This document shows, piece after piece, positions 8,195-15,696 of a stretch of DNA of 40,886 nt. Position 1 is the first letter of the stretch, and each line of letters starts with the position of its first letter. This DNA is from Nostoc parmelioides FACHB-3921 (GTDB lineage Bacteria > Cyanobacteriota > Cyanobacteriia > Cyanobacteriales > Nostocaceae): contig NZ_JACJQL010000052.1 in assembly GCF_014696625.1 (NCBI RefSeq), forward strand, positions 1 through 40,886. The letters are read 5' to 3'. The notes under the pieces are model-generated. The model did not search any database. It worked only from the letters and a program-made list of their open reading frames with translations, and was not told the origin of the DNA. Position numbers and translations under genes: made by a program.

Positions 8195-10075
8195 TTGATT
8201 TCCCCCATTTTGTTTAGATATCATCAGTTAGATACCTTGCAAGTTAAGCAAACTTCCCTGGAATTAGCAAGGTATGCGGTTTCTAGCCTGTCTATACTAT
8301 CTACTCTGGCAGTATGCAGCGTAACCATGCTGGGTACTACCCCTAGCAGTGTTATTGCTCAGATGCCGCCTGTAGCAGAGCAGATGCCCCTCAGTGAAAC
8401 AACAATGTCTCAGGTTAATGTACTCTTTGTCAACCCAAGTGCTGGAGATGACAAAGTAGGTAATGGTGGTGAAAGTACACCTTTGAGGACTATTACCCAA
8501 GCATTGAAACTTGCCAGCCCTGGTACAGTAATTAAACTGACACCGGGTAATTACAGTGTGGAAACAGGGGAGACGTTCCCTTTAATGCTCAAACCCGGAG
8601 TTTCGATTCAGGGAAACACCAGTAACAAAGGGCAGGAAGTTAAAATTCAGGGCGGAGGACTGTTTCTCAGTCGCAGTTTTGGAGGGCAAAATGTCGCCAT
8701 CGTTGGTGCTAATCAAGCAGGCTTAACCGGGGTGACAATTACAAATCCCAATCCCCGTGGTTATGGCTTATGGATTGAATCGAGTAATCCAGTCATTAGT
8801 GAAAATACTTTCACAGGCAATACCCAAGATGGTATTTCTGTGACTGGTAACAGTGCTACCACAATCACCAAAAACTATTTTTATCGTAACGGAGCCAACG
8901 GCATCACTATTGGTGGTAATTCTCCCGCCCAGGTGCGAGAAAATGTGTTTGAGGAAACTGGTTTTGGCATCAATGTCGCCCAAAATGCCGTGCCAATGTT
9001 AGTTAGTAATCAAATTCAAAACAATCGTGCAGGAATTATTGTTCAAGCTAATGCTCGCCCGATTTTACGGAATAATTTAATTCAAGGTAGTAAAGAAGAT
9101 GGCTTAGTGGCGATCGCTCAAGCAATGCCAGATTTAGGTAATGCTACTGAAGCAGGTGGTAATGAATTTCGTAACAACGCCCGTCATGACATTAATGCTA
9201 GTGCCGCTAAACAGGCGATCGCCGCAGTTGGTAATACTCTCGACAGCAAACGGATTACGGGTAAAGTAGCTCTCAACGCTCAAGATGCGCCCGTGGCTAA
9301 TAATGCCCCACCTACTGCCGTATCTAGCCGTGTACTACCAATTAGCCCTAGTGAGAGGGAAGTTATATTTACTGCTCCTACTGTATCTAATACTACTAGT
9401 CAACCAAGCCAGCGTGTAGTTCGTAGCCAAGGTAATAGCCAATTACCAGCACTAATATCAGCTAATGCGCCCTTGACTGTACCTAGATACAATCAACAAC
9501 CACCAGCCCCGATTCCCGAACGAGTCACAAACCAAAATATACCAGGAAATATTCCCACCACTTCTACAACTAATCTCACCCCCGTAGCCACAACGAGGAC
9601 ACAGACAGCACAGTTAAATTATGTGCAGATTGACCCCAACACCATTGAGTTTGTCGCACCCCAACCCGAACAACCAGAGCAAATCGTTCATACTCAAGCA
9701 CCACCCTTGAATGTACCCCCCCAAGCAAGAGTTAGTGATACTAGTATTTTGCCTGTACCTACTGGTGATATTCCCCTGGGCGACACCCGCAATTTGCCAA
9801 AGATATCAGCACCCCAAGTTAATGCAACAGGTATCAGTGGTAATTATTTATCAGCCGCCAGTAGCGAATCTATACGCTATCGCGTAGTAGTAGAAGCCAC
9901 AAACGAAAAAGAGCAAGAATTAGTGAAATTTCTGGCTCCTGGGGCATTTTCTACCTTCTGGCAAGGTCGCAGGGTGATTCAAGTGGGAGTTTTTAGCGAT
10001 CGCAGTAATGCTGATGAAATGCTAAGAGTTCTCAATAGCAGTGGTTTAAGAACCATTGTAGAGCCATTAAATTGA
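8195..10075 (+). CDS. Secreted DUF1565 beta-helix protein with C-terminal SPOR-like domain
   Basis: 626 residues starting at a TTG, 9 bp after AAGGAG, which is the best ribosome-binding site in the area. A signal-like hydrophobic segment ends near SSVIAQ (about 55). Residues 73-145 match DUF1565 (VNPSAGDDKVGNGG, LRTITQALKLA). Repeated strands such as YGLWIESSNPVISENTF and NGITIGGNSPAQVRENVF, to about residue 345, form a right-handed parallel beta-helix. A Pro/Thr/Gln-rich linker follows. The last 65 residues (RYRVVVEA, IQVGVFSDRSNADEMLRVL) look like a SPOR domain, which in other proteins binds peptidoglycan. I infer a periplasmic or outer-surface protein tethered to the wall. Its substrate is unknown. 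Confidence 0.85.
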   Translation: MISPILFRYHQLDTLQVKQTSLELARYAVSSLSILSTLAVCSVTMLGTTPSSVIAQMPPVAEQMPLSETTMSQVNVLFVNPSAGDDKVGNGGESTPLRTITQALKLASPGTVIKLTPGNYSVETGETFPLMLKPGVSIQGNTSNKGQEVKIQGGGLFLSRSFGGQNVAIVGANQAGLTGVTITNPNPRGYGLWIESSNPVISENTFTGNTQDGISVTGNSATTITKNYFYRNGANGITIGGNSPAQVRENVFEETGFGINVAQNAVPMLVSNQIQNNRAGIIVQANARPILRNNLIQGSKEDGLVAIAQAMPDLGNATEAGGNEFRNNARHDINASAAKQAIAAVGNTLDSKRITGKVALNAQDAPVANNAPPTAVSSRVLPISPSEREVIFTAPTVSNTTSQPSQRVVRSQGNSQLPALISANAPLTVPRYNQQPPAPIPERVTNQNIPGNIPTTSTTNLTPVATTRTQTAQLNYVQIDPNTIEFVAPQPEQPEQIVHTQAPPLNVPPQARVSDTSILPVPTGDIPLGDTRNLPKISAPQVNATGISGNYLSAASSESIRYRVVVEATNEKEQELVKFLAPGAFSTFWQGRRVIQVGVFSDRSNADEMLRVLNSSGLRTIVEPLN

Positions 10076-10100
10076 TCACAAAAAAGCAGACTAAGCTAAT

Positions 10101-10142
10101 GCGCGTCTAATAAGGGCTGTTAACTGTCAACGATCAACAGCC
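10101..10142. repeat. GTTAACTGTCAAC inverted repeat, copy 2
   Basis: AGGGCTGTTAACTGTCAAC is followed by GATCAACAGCCCT, giving a hairpin with AGGGCTGTT/AACAGCCCT arms. It overlaps the 3' end of the endonuclease gene and lies after the beta-helix gene, so it could act as a bidirectional terminator. It shares its core with the repeat near 3188-3229. Confidence 0.65.
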
Positions 10143-10780
10143 CTCCCCTGCTTCGCCCAATACCCTCTGGGCGGCTTGTCTATCCCATAAGCCTTACACC
10201 ACTTCTCCACAGATTTATCAGACACACCAAAATCTTTACCGATTTGCGCTGTCGGCTTTTCCCACACCAACTTTTCTAATTCTTCCTTAGACGGCCTGAC
10301 CACTTTTCTCGTAAGAACTCTGGCAGCCAAATTCACCTTCCTGGTTGTCAAATCAACGCCAAACTCCTTATAGGTTCGCTTAGGCGCTGCTTCTGTAAAA
10401 TCTGTGAAATCTTCCCACCAGTAAAAAGGACTGGCTGATTTAGGGGGTGTTGTTCTGATGCAGCAACCACCAAACTTAATTGATGGGTATACTATTTTGT
10501 CTATAGCTGGTAAGTAGATACCATAAAAGTCAAAATCGTCGGGCTTGTACTTCTTTTGATGATTTCCGTTTCTGTCAGCCCAAGTGCTTTTATTGCTGAC
10601 AAAGTTATTAGCTGAATATTTGGCTTGGATTCGATAAAATTTTCCATGCTTGTAGGCAATAAAGTCAAAAGGAGCGTGTTCAGTGACTACTGGTACAAAA
10701 ATGGAGTATTCCTTCTCGACTAAATCTGCTATGACTTTAGCGGCTGCAAGATCACCCTTATCTTTAGTATGGTGCATCAA
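10127..10780 (-). CDS. Group I intron-type PD-(D/E)XK homing endonuclease, free-standing
   Basis: 217 residues. The N-terminal domain shows the PD-(D/E)XK core: PFDFIAY (residues about 43-49), then a strand with RIQAKYS (about 55-61), giving D...Q-x-K. This is the arrangement of the endonuclease family first described from a tRNA-fMet group I intron of Synechocystis. The C-terminal 50 residues form a helix-turn-helix (AQIGKDFGVSDKSVEKWCKAYGI, then PPRGYW), a tail common in cyanobacterial and phage homing nucleases. The gene starts about 70 bp past the 3' end of tRNA-Arg on the same strand. No intron can be seen in that tRNA. I infer a mobile gene that has settled beside the tRNA. Activity is unproven. 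Confidence 0.75.
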   Translation of the reverse strand: MMHHTKDKGDLAAAKVIADLVEKEYSIFVPVVTEHAPFDFIAYKHGKFYRIQAKYSANNFVSNKSTWADRNGNHQKKYKPDDFDFYGIYLPAIDKIVYPSIKFGGCCIRTTPPKSASPFYWWEDFTDFTEAAPKRTYKEFGVDLTTRKVNLAARVLTRKVVRPSKEELEKLVWEKPTAQIGKDFGVSDKSVEKWCKAYGIDKPPRGYWAKQGRAVDR

Positions 10781-10849
10781 AACAAACCCTCACATCTTTT
10801 AAGAAATTTACCCTAAATTTAGGTATGTGAGAAGATTATTTTTTATCAA

Positions 10850-10923
10850 CAGGCGCGGCAGGACTTGAACCTGCGACAGTCCGCTTAGAAGGCGGATACT
10901 CTATCCAACTGAGTTACGCGCCC
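10850..10923 (-). tRNA. tRNA-Arg (anticodon UCU)
   Basis: Read on the minus strand, the gene begins GGGCGCGTAACTCAG and has a D-arm (ending GGATAGAG), an anticodon stem CCGCC/GGCGG-like with loop CTTCTAA giving anticodon TCT, and a T-arm GCAGG-TTCAAGT-CCTGC. It ends in CGCGCCT plus discriminator G. All arms fold, and there is no intron. The outermost acceptor pair is G1-U72, a wobble where G-C is expected. CCA is not encoded. Confidence 0.93.
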
Positions 10924-11287
10924 AAGTTAATACTCAGGCTCCCATAGGAGTCATCCAGGTAATTATATCGTTTTCTTTCATAAGAAGCAAACAAAAAATT
11001 GCAGATTTACCGATCGCAAGGCTAAGATGCTAGTCGCCAGTTCGTTGATTTAGATTAAAAATGCGGCAAACTGGCTATTGATTAGCTATATTGTGTGGTC
11101 AATGGGCAGTTATTTGCGTGTTGAGTTAGAAATTGACTAGATCATTTAGTCTAAAGTAAATTCTTTTACAAAGACTAGTTCAATTTCACCTACATCACGT
11201 AAGTAATCGCACTCTTGGCGATACTGCTAAATCAGACTATAAATCGCTTATCTACAAAGCCCCTGTGAGGAGTTATTTGCTAGTGCC
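10924..11287. other. Intergenic region between tRNA-Arg and the Npun_F0813-like gene
   Basis: About 360 bp with no gene seen. It should contain the promoters for the tRNA (minus) and for the plus-strand gene at 11288. A GAGGAG motif near 11267-11272 is too far from the ATG to be an ordinary ribosome-binding site. I recognise nothing else. Confidence 0.4.
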
Positions 11288-11947
11288 ATGTTTATTTTGA
11301 AACGGCAGGATGTTGAAATATCAAGCATTCAGCACCCAAAAAAGGATCAGCAAGTGCCGATCCTCCATTATCAGGGGCAGACTTTTCGCTTGATTAGCGT
11401 GTTTAAAGCTGGACAAGAGGAAGAGGCTAGAGCCTTGTGGAGAGAATTAACCGATAATCGGGGTAAAGCTTGTGTCTTGCTGGAAGAACCGGATCGCTTT
11501 AGCGTTTGGGGTAAGGTACGCTTAGACCAACTAGGTAATGATACTGGTGGCCATAATAAAAATGGGGTATTTGTTCAGGCGAGTATTTTGCTGTTGCAAG
11601 CCGTCCACATGGATATTGAAGATTTTTTAGGTACAAAGCAAGCTGCTTTATTTGAAAAAGATATCGCTGAAGTCATGCGACAACAGCAGTTTCCAGAAAC
11701 TTCTTCTATTGAAGCAGTCAAACATTGGGTAAAAACTAATCCTTTGGAATCGGCCAAACTCCCAGCCTGGAAGGAAAATCATGTGACTAGCTTCTTGCAA
11801 GAACTACATAAGCTGGGGAAAACATATTTTGGTAACGCCAACTTTGCTTGCCAAATAGCCGATAAGTTACAAGATATGCCAGAAGGTGAGCGATCGCTGT
11901 TTATATCTTGGCTAAATCAATCTTCACTGAGTAAACTGTGGCAATAG
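11288..11947 (+). CDS. Conserved cyanobacterial protein (Npun_F0813-like), function unknown
   Basis: 219 residues, soluble, with no signal peptide or membrane segment. It looks like the family named after Nostoc punctiforme Npun_F0813, but this is recognition from memory and not a search result. Visible features are an N-terminal beta-rich part (PILHYQGQTFRLISVFKA, SVWGKVRLDQL) and a helical C-terminal half with a Lys/Glu-rich pattern. No catalytic motif is evident. It is flanked by a tRNA and a membrane protein and has no operon partner; its function cannot be stated. Confidence 0.7.
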   Translation: MFILKRQDVEISSIQHPKKDQQVPILHYQGQTFRLISVFKAGQEEEARALWRELTDNRGKACVLLEEPDRFSVWGKVRLDQLGNDTGGHNKNGVFVQASILLLQAVHMDIEDFLGTKQAALFEKDIAEVMRQQQFPETSSIEAVKHWVKTNPLESAKLPAWKENHVTSFLQELHKLGKTYFGNANFACQIADKLQDMPEGERSLFISWLNQSSLSKLWQ

Positions 11948-12030
11948 CATAAAACTTGAAGAAAAAAAACTACCCATTGATAGTTTCTCTATGGGTGGAA
12001 AAGTGATGAGTACTGAGTCATGAGAAATTA

Positions 12031-12075
12031 TTAATTTTGAATTTTGAATTGATTAGTCCCTAATCCCCTCTACAA
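12031..12075. repeat. LTRR/STRR-type repeat fragment
   Basis: TTTTGAATTTTGAATTG is the reverse of the TTCAAAA heptamer and is followed by AGTCCCTAATCCCC of the STRR kind. This short composite lies between two plus-strand genes. Confidence 0.55.
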
Positions 12076-12121
12076 GTTCTTGCACAACAAAATCTTGCCA
12101 AAGTGCATTTAGTCAAACTCT

Positions 12122-12979
12122 ATGAATAGTTCTTACAAGAATTCGCCGCAAACTGTTAAATCCTGGTTCACCACCCAGAACATCGTTTTAGCTAGCATTG
12201 GTTGGGGTGTACTGGCACTGTTATACTTTTTGTTATTCAGTGCCAAAGTCCCAGGGGCAGATGGTGTCGAAAGCCGGGCAGAATGGTATGTACTAGGGAC
12301 AAATATTTTTGAAGCCTTAGCTTACCTAAATGCCGGAATATTGTGCCTGCGGAATTGGCGGAGTCCACAAATTGTGAGCAGTCGTAATGTGTGGTTGGCG
12401 ATCGCCATAGGTATGATTTCTTATTTCCTGGGGGGGATATTTTTTGGCTATACAGAAATAGTTTTAAAAGAAGAACCGGATGCCTCTATTGGCGACGTGT
12501 TTTTTGTATTAAGTTATATATCTCTAGGGATAGGCATGATTTTAGCAGTAGCTACCAGGCGAATTAATCTGGAAAAATGGCAATGGCTCATTGTCTTGGC
12601 AATTGGAGTATTCGGGAGTTTATTGGCATGGTGGATTTCTATCCAACAAGCCACAGGCGCAGAAGAAACAATAGTCACGATTTTGAATTGGTTTTACATA
12701 GTCAGCGACGTATTGCTATTAATCATCGCCACCACCCTATTACTAGCTTTTTGGGGAGGACGTGTTTCTCAATCCTGGAGAATGATTGCGGCGGCCGCCT
12801 TTTCGCTCTACATTGCAGATATGTGGTTTAAATACGCTCAAGGTCCCAATTATCAAAGTGGAGAAATACTAGAAGTGTTTTGGGTGTTTAGTGGAGTGTT
12901 ATTTGGTATGGGCGCTGCCCTAGAATATGACGCATCATTAAGCCGGACTCGGCGGGAGCGCGGAAGAAAACGAGCATAG
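12122..12979 (+). CDS. Multi-pass membrane protein of unknown function
   Basis: 285 residues with about eight hydrophobic segments, for example VLASIGWGVLALLYFLLFSA, WLAIAIGMISYFLGGIFFGY, VFFVLSYISLGIGMILAV and WLIVLAIGVFGSLLAWWI. It ends in a very basic tail (SRTRRERGRKRA), probably cytoplasmic by the positive-inside rule. I do not recognise the family. It ends about 18 bp before the most likely start of the HTH-repeat protein, so the two genes are probably one transcription unit and may act together. Confidence 0.7.
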   Translation: MNSSYKNSPQTVKSWFTTQNIVLASIGWGVLALLYFLLFSAKVPGADGVESRAEWYVLGTNIFEALAYLNAGILCLRNWRSPQIVSSRNVWLAIAIGMISYFLGGIFFGYTEIVLKEEPDASIGDVFFVLSYISLGIGMILAVATRRINLEKWQWLIVLAIGVFGSLLAWWISIQQATGAEETIVTILNWFYIVSDVLLLIIATTLLLAFWGGRVSQSWRMIAAAAFSLYIADMWFKYAQGPNYQSGEILEVFWVFSGVLFGMGAALEYDASLSRTRRERGRKRA

Positions 12980-12997
12980 AAAAGATTGGTATCTACC

Positions 12998-14269
12998 GTG
13001 AGAAAACTAACAAACTCTGACAAACAAGAAATTCTCAAGCTATATCGAGAAACTGCTGAAACGACATCAACCTTAGCAGAACGCTATGACGTGAGTAATT
13101 CCACAATTAGCCGTCTGCTCAAAAGTACCTTGCCTGAAGATGAGTACGAATTCCTCGTTTCTTTGAAACGTGCTGCTAGGACTCCTGAAGGCAGAGCGCA
13201 GGTCAGTTATGACCAAATTCCTTTTGTGGGTCAACCAGAGGAAGCCCCGGTCATCAGCACTCAGAAGGTTGAGTTACCAGAGCCAATCACAAAACCGGAA
13301 CCTTCACGGGTAGAAGACAAGCCAACCCCAGTCATTAGAAAGGGACGGCAAGCTAAACCGGCACCTCTGCCGGAAGAGAAACCCCAACCTTTGTTGGCAG
13401 AGGAGGAAAAACCAACCCCTGTAATTAGAAGGGGGCGGCAAGCCAAGCCAGTATCTTTACCTGAAGAAGAGAAACCAACCCCAGTTATTAGAAAGGTGCG
13501 GCAAGCCCAACCAGAGTTCTTTGCTGAGGAAGAAGAAAAGCCAACCCCAGTCATTAGAAAGGCACGGCAAGCCAAACCAGAGTTCTTTACTGAGGAAGAA
13601 GAAAAACCAACCCCAGTGATTAGACGGGTGCGGCGGCGTTCTGCTTCAGAGGAAGAAGACAGGGAACCCATAGCACGGCAATTGGAAATTCCAGTAGGGA
13701 AACCTCAGGAAATTATCAGTATTTCCAGTCCGTTGCTAGAAGATGAAACGGCGGAAGTCACACCGATGGGTTATGCTCCACCGCAGGTAATCGCCGAAAT
13801 GCTTGGTGAAGACTTACTAGACGAATCCGAGGACTTAGATGATCTAGAGGAGGACTTAGACGACGATTTAGATGAAGAAGACTACGAGGACGAGGAAGAC
13901 GACTTAGAGGAAGCAAGACCTCTAGTTACCAGAAGAAGATTTGGGGATGCCGCAGTGCAAGTTCTACCCCTATCTGTGGCATCTTTACCCAAGACCTGCT
14001 ATTTGGTTATTGATCGCTCCTCGGAGTTAATTACCAGACCACTCAAAGACTTTGGTGATTTGGGGCAAATTCCTAGTCTAGAAACCCAGCAAAGAACGCT
14101 ACCCATATTTGATAATCACCGTGTGGCTAAACGCTTTTCTACCAAGCGCGATCGCGTGATTAAAGTCCCCGATAGTAGAATGCTGCACAAAGCTCGCACC
14201 CATCTGCAAGCGAAGGGTATCACCAGACTGTTAATTGATGGTCAGGTCTACTCTTTGTCTCTGGTGTAG
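12998..14269 (+). CDS. HTH protein with basic Pro-rich repeats and acidic region
   Basis: About 423 residues from the GTG at 12998 (MRKLTNSDKQEI); a TTG four codons upstream is the alternative, and neither has a strong ribosome-binding site. Residues 1-50 form a transposase/Hin-like helix-turn-helix (TLAERYDVSNSTISRLLKS). The middle holds five copies of a unit close to EEKPTPVIRKxRQAKP, spaced by 20-30 residues. An acidic stretch near residues 270-310 is almost only Asp/Glu/Leu. The last 100 residues (TCYLVIDRSSELITRP ... GITRLLIDGQVYSLSLV) form a compact conserved-looking domain. I infer a DNA-binding protein with a charged flexible linker. It is not a transposase, because no catalytic domain is present. 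Confidence 0.75.
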   Translation: MRKLTNSDKQEILKLYRETAETTSTLAERYDVSNSTISRLLKSTLPEDEYEFLVSLKRAARTPEGRAQVSYDQIPFVGQPEEAPVISTQKVELPEPITKPEPSRVEDKPTPVIRKGRQAKPAPLPEEKPQPLLAEEEKPTPVIRRGRQAKPVSLPEEEKPTPVIRKVRQAQPEFFAEEEEKPTPVIRKARQAKPEFFTEEEEKPTPVIRRVRRRSASEEEDREPIARQLEIPVGKPQEIISISSPLLEDETAEVTPMGYAPPQVIAEMLGEDLLDESEDLDDLEEDLDDDLDEEDYEDEEDDLEEARPLVTRRRFGDAAVQVLPLSVASLPKTCYLVIDRSSELITRPLKDFGDLGQIPSLETQQRTLPIFDNHRVAKRFSTKRDRVIKVPDSRMLHKARTHLQAKGITRLLIDGQVYSLSLV

Positions 14270-14360
14270 GGGTGTAGGGGTGTAAGGGAAAGAATTAACG
14301 GATAAAATCGAGATCCAATTGATTCAACACTGTTTACACGCGATGTGCGACTTATTTGTG

Positions 14361-14475
14361 AAACCCCTCTCCAAACCTCTCCCCGTTGGCGTTAGCCTGC
14401 CGTTAGGCAAGCGGAGAGAGGCTTTGAATCTTGCTCCCCTTCCCTTGCAGGGAAGGGGTTGGGGGTTAGGTTTGA
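14361..14475. repeat. Composite palindromic intergenic repeat, copy 2
   Basis: The first part has CCTCTCCCCG and CGGAGAGAGG arms around GTTAGCCTGCCGTTAGGC, itself a small palindrome. The second part repeats CTCCCCTTCCC-TTGCA-GGGAAGGGG with the tail seen at 941-983. Such repeats are scattered in Nostoc-type genomes. The open frames crossing it are not genes. Confidence 0.7.
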
Positions 14476-14546
14476 GAGAAAGTTGCACACGGCGTTGTTT
14501 ACGGTTTTACATATACCTTTATACCCTCATACCCCCATACCCCTAT

Positions 14547-15488
14547 TTATAAATAAACAGCCGCCGCCAAGCGATTCGCCAAGTTAATGATGTCTTGTTT
14601 CCGAGCAATTTGATTGACCCATTGTTGGGGAATACATTCGATTCCATAGTAAATCCCCGCTAACCCCCCTGTTACCGCCGCCGTTGTGTCTGTATGCCCT
14701 CCCAAGTTAACCGCTTTCAGCACAGCCTCGGAGTAGGAAGAAGTATTTAACAAACACCACAGAGACGCTTCTAAGGTGTCAATTACATAACCACCAGAAT
14801 TGATCTCTGCTGCCGATAACAGGGCAATTTCCCGGCTGAGGATTCGCTGAAAATGCGGGTGTTCTCGAAGATATTCTTCAGCCGAATAGATTTTGTGGAT
14901 ATTTTCCAGCCCTTGTAAATAAGCTGTGGGCAGATCAGCTCCTTTGAGGATCTCCACGGCAATGCTAATGTAAATACCGCAGGCCATTTGGGAACGACGA
15001 TGAGCGTGAGTAATGCCAGAAACTTCATGCACACGTTGAATCAACTCACCAAAAGGTAAATTTTTATGGCAATAAGCCATCGGTAAAACTCTCATCAAAG
15101 AACCGTTACCATTGCTCGTTTCACTAATTCCCCCGGCGTGTAACGGGGAAATTCCCTGCTTGAGACGCATAATTACGGCATGAGTGCTTTCACCAATACC
15201 GAAGATTTCCCCACGGGGTGTCCAGTAAGCTTGTTTGTACCAACGCCAGAAAGAATGAGCGATCGCATCTAGTGAATAGCCTCTACATAGACTTTCTGCC
15301 AGGCAAAACGTCAAAGAACTGTCATCAGACCAAGTTCCTGGGGGTTGGTTCCATGTGCCGTAGCCTAGCATCTTTGTTACCGGAGATTTAGCTAGTTCGG
15401 CACGGCTAGTAAACTCCACCGGCACACCCAACGCATCACCGACACATAAACCCATCAAACCAGATAAAGTTTTTGGAGCGGTTAGCAT
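14547..15488 (-). CDS. ADP-ribosylglycohydrolase family protein
   Basis: 313 residues, the usual DraG/ARH length. Conserved blocks are GLCVGDALGVPVEF (12-25), TWSDDSSLTFCLAES (52-66), NGNGSLMRVLPMA (126-138 region) and GGHTDTTAAVTGGLAG near the C-terminus. The family removes ADP-ribose from proteins or small molecules using two Mg ions bound by Asp residues in these blocks. Here the usual GGDTDT is GGHTDT (CAT codon), so one metal ligand is changed and activity may differ. It is a single gene, 3' to 3' with the HTH-repeat gene, with repeats on the downstream side. The substrate is not predictable. Confidence 0.88.
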   Translation of the reverse strand: MLTAPKTLSGLMGLCVGDALGVPVEFTSRAELAKSPVTKMLGYGTWNQPPGTWSDDSSLTFCLAESLCRGYSLDAIAHSFWRWYKQAYWTPRGEIFGIGESTHAVIMRLKQGISPLHAGGISETSNGNGSLMRVLPMAYCHKNLPFGELIQRVHEVSGITHAHRRSQMACGIYISIAVEILKGADLPTAYLQGLENIHKIYSAEEYLREHPHFQRILSREIALLSAAEINSGGYVIDTLEASLWCLLNTSSYSEAVLKAVNLGGHTDTTAAVTGGLAGIYYGIECIPQQWVNQIARKQDIINLANRLAAAVYL

Positions 15489-15569
15489 TATCTAATCTCC
15501 ATGTAGATGATCAAAAATCTACTTTATATATTTCCTGAAAAGCTTGTTGCCATAGTTGTTACAAGGCGG

Positions 15570-15665
15570 GGATTGGGGAAAAAAGTAAAAAGTAAAAAGG
15601 TAAAAGTAAAAAAGTAAAAGATTTTTTCTTTTGACTTTTGTCTTGAATTGGGGATTGGGGACAAA
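15570..15665 (-). repeat. AAAAGTA-heptamer composite repeat, copy A
   Basis: On the minus strand it reads as a G/C-rich CCCCAATCCCC lead, then AAAAGTCAAAAGAAAAAATC, TTTTAC-rich heptamers, and TTTCCCCAATCCCC. Near-identical composites occur on the plus strand at 25548-25625 and 32196-32275. It contains no gene, although an open frame crosses it. Confidence 0.75.
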
Positions 15666-15685
15666 TTAAATTCTCTTTCATTACC
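15653..15685 (-). repeat. 33-bp exact dispersed repeat, copy 1
   Basis: By eye this stretch is the exact reverse complement of 39843-39875 (GGTAATGAAAGAGAATTTAA continuing to CCCCAATC). The two copies are 24 kb apart and both lie just past the 3' end of a gene. Confidence 0.75.
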
Positions 15686-15696
15686 AATTACCCAAT

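Noticed and set aside
10850..10923. Group I intron in tRNA-Arg
   Set aside because: The tRNA is continuous and folds without any insertion.
13261..13671. 136-codon minus-strand open frame with repeats
   Set aside because: It is the antisense shadow of the KPTPVIR repeats in the HTH protein.
12998..14269. Transposase
   Set aside because: Only the helix-turn-helix part resembles transposases; there is no DDE or other catalytic domain and no terminal inverted repeats around the gene.
14319..14552. 77-codon plus-strand open frame
   Set aside because: It runs through the palindromic repeat at 14361-14475 and has no ribosome-binding site.
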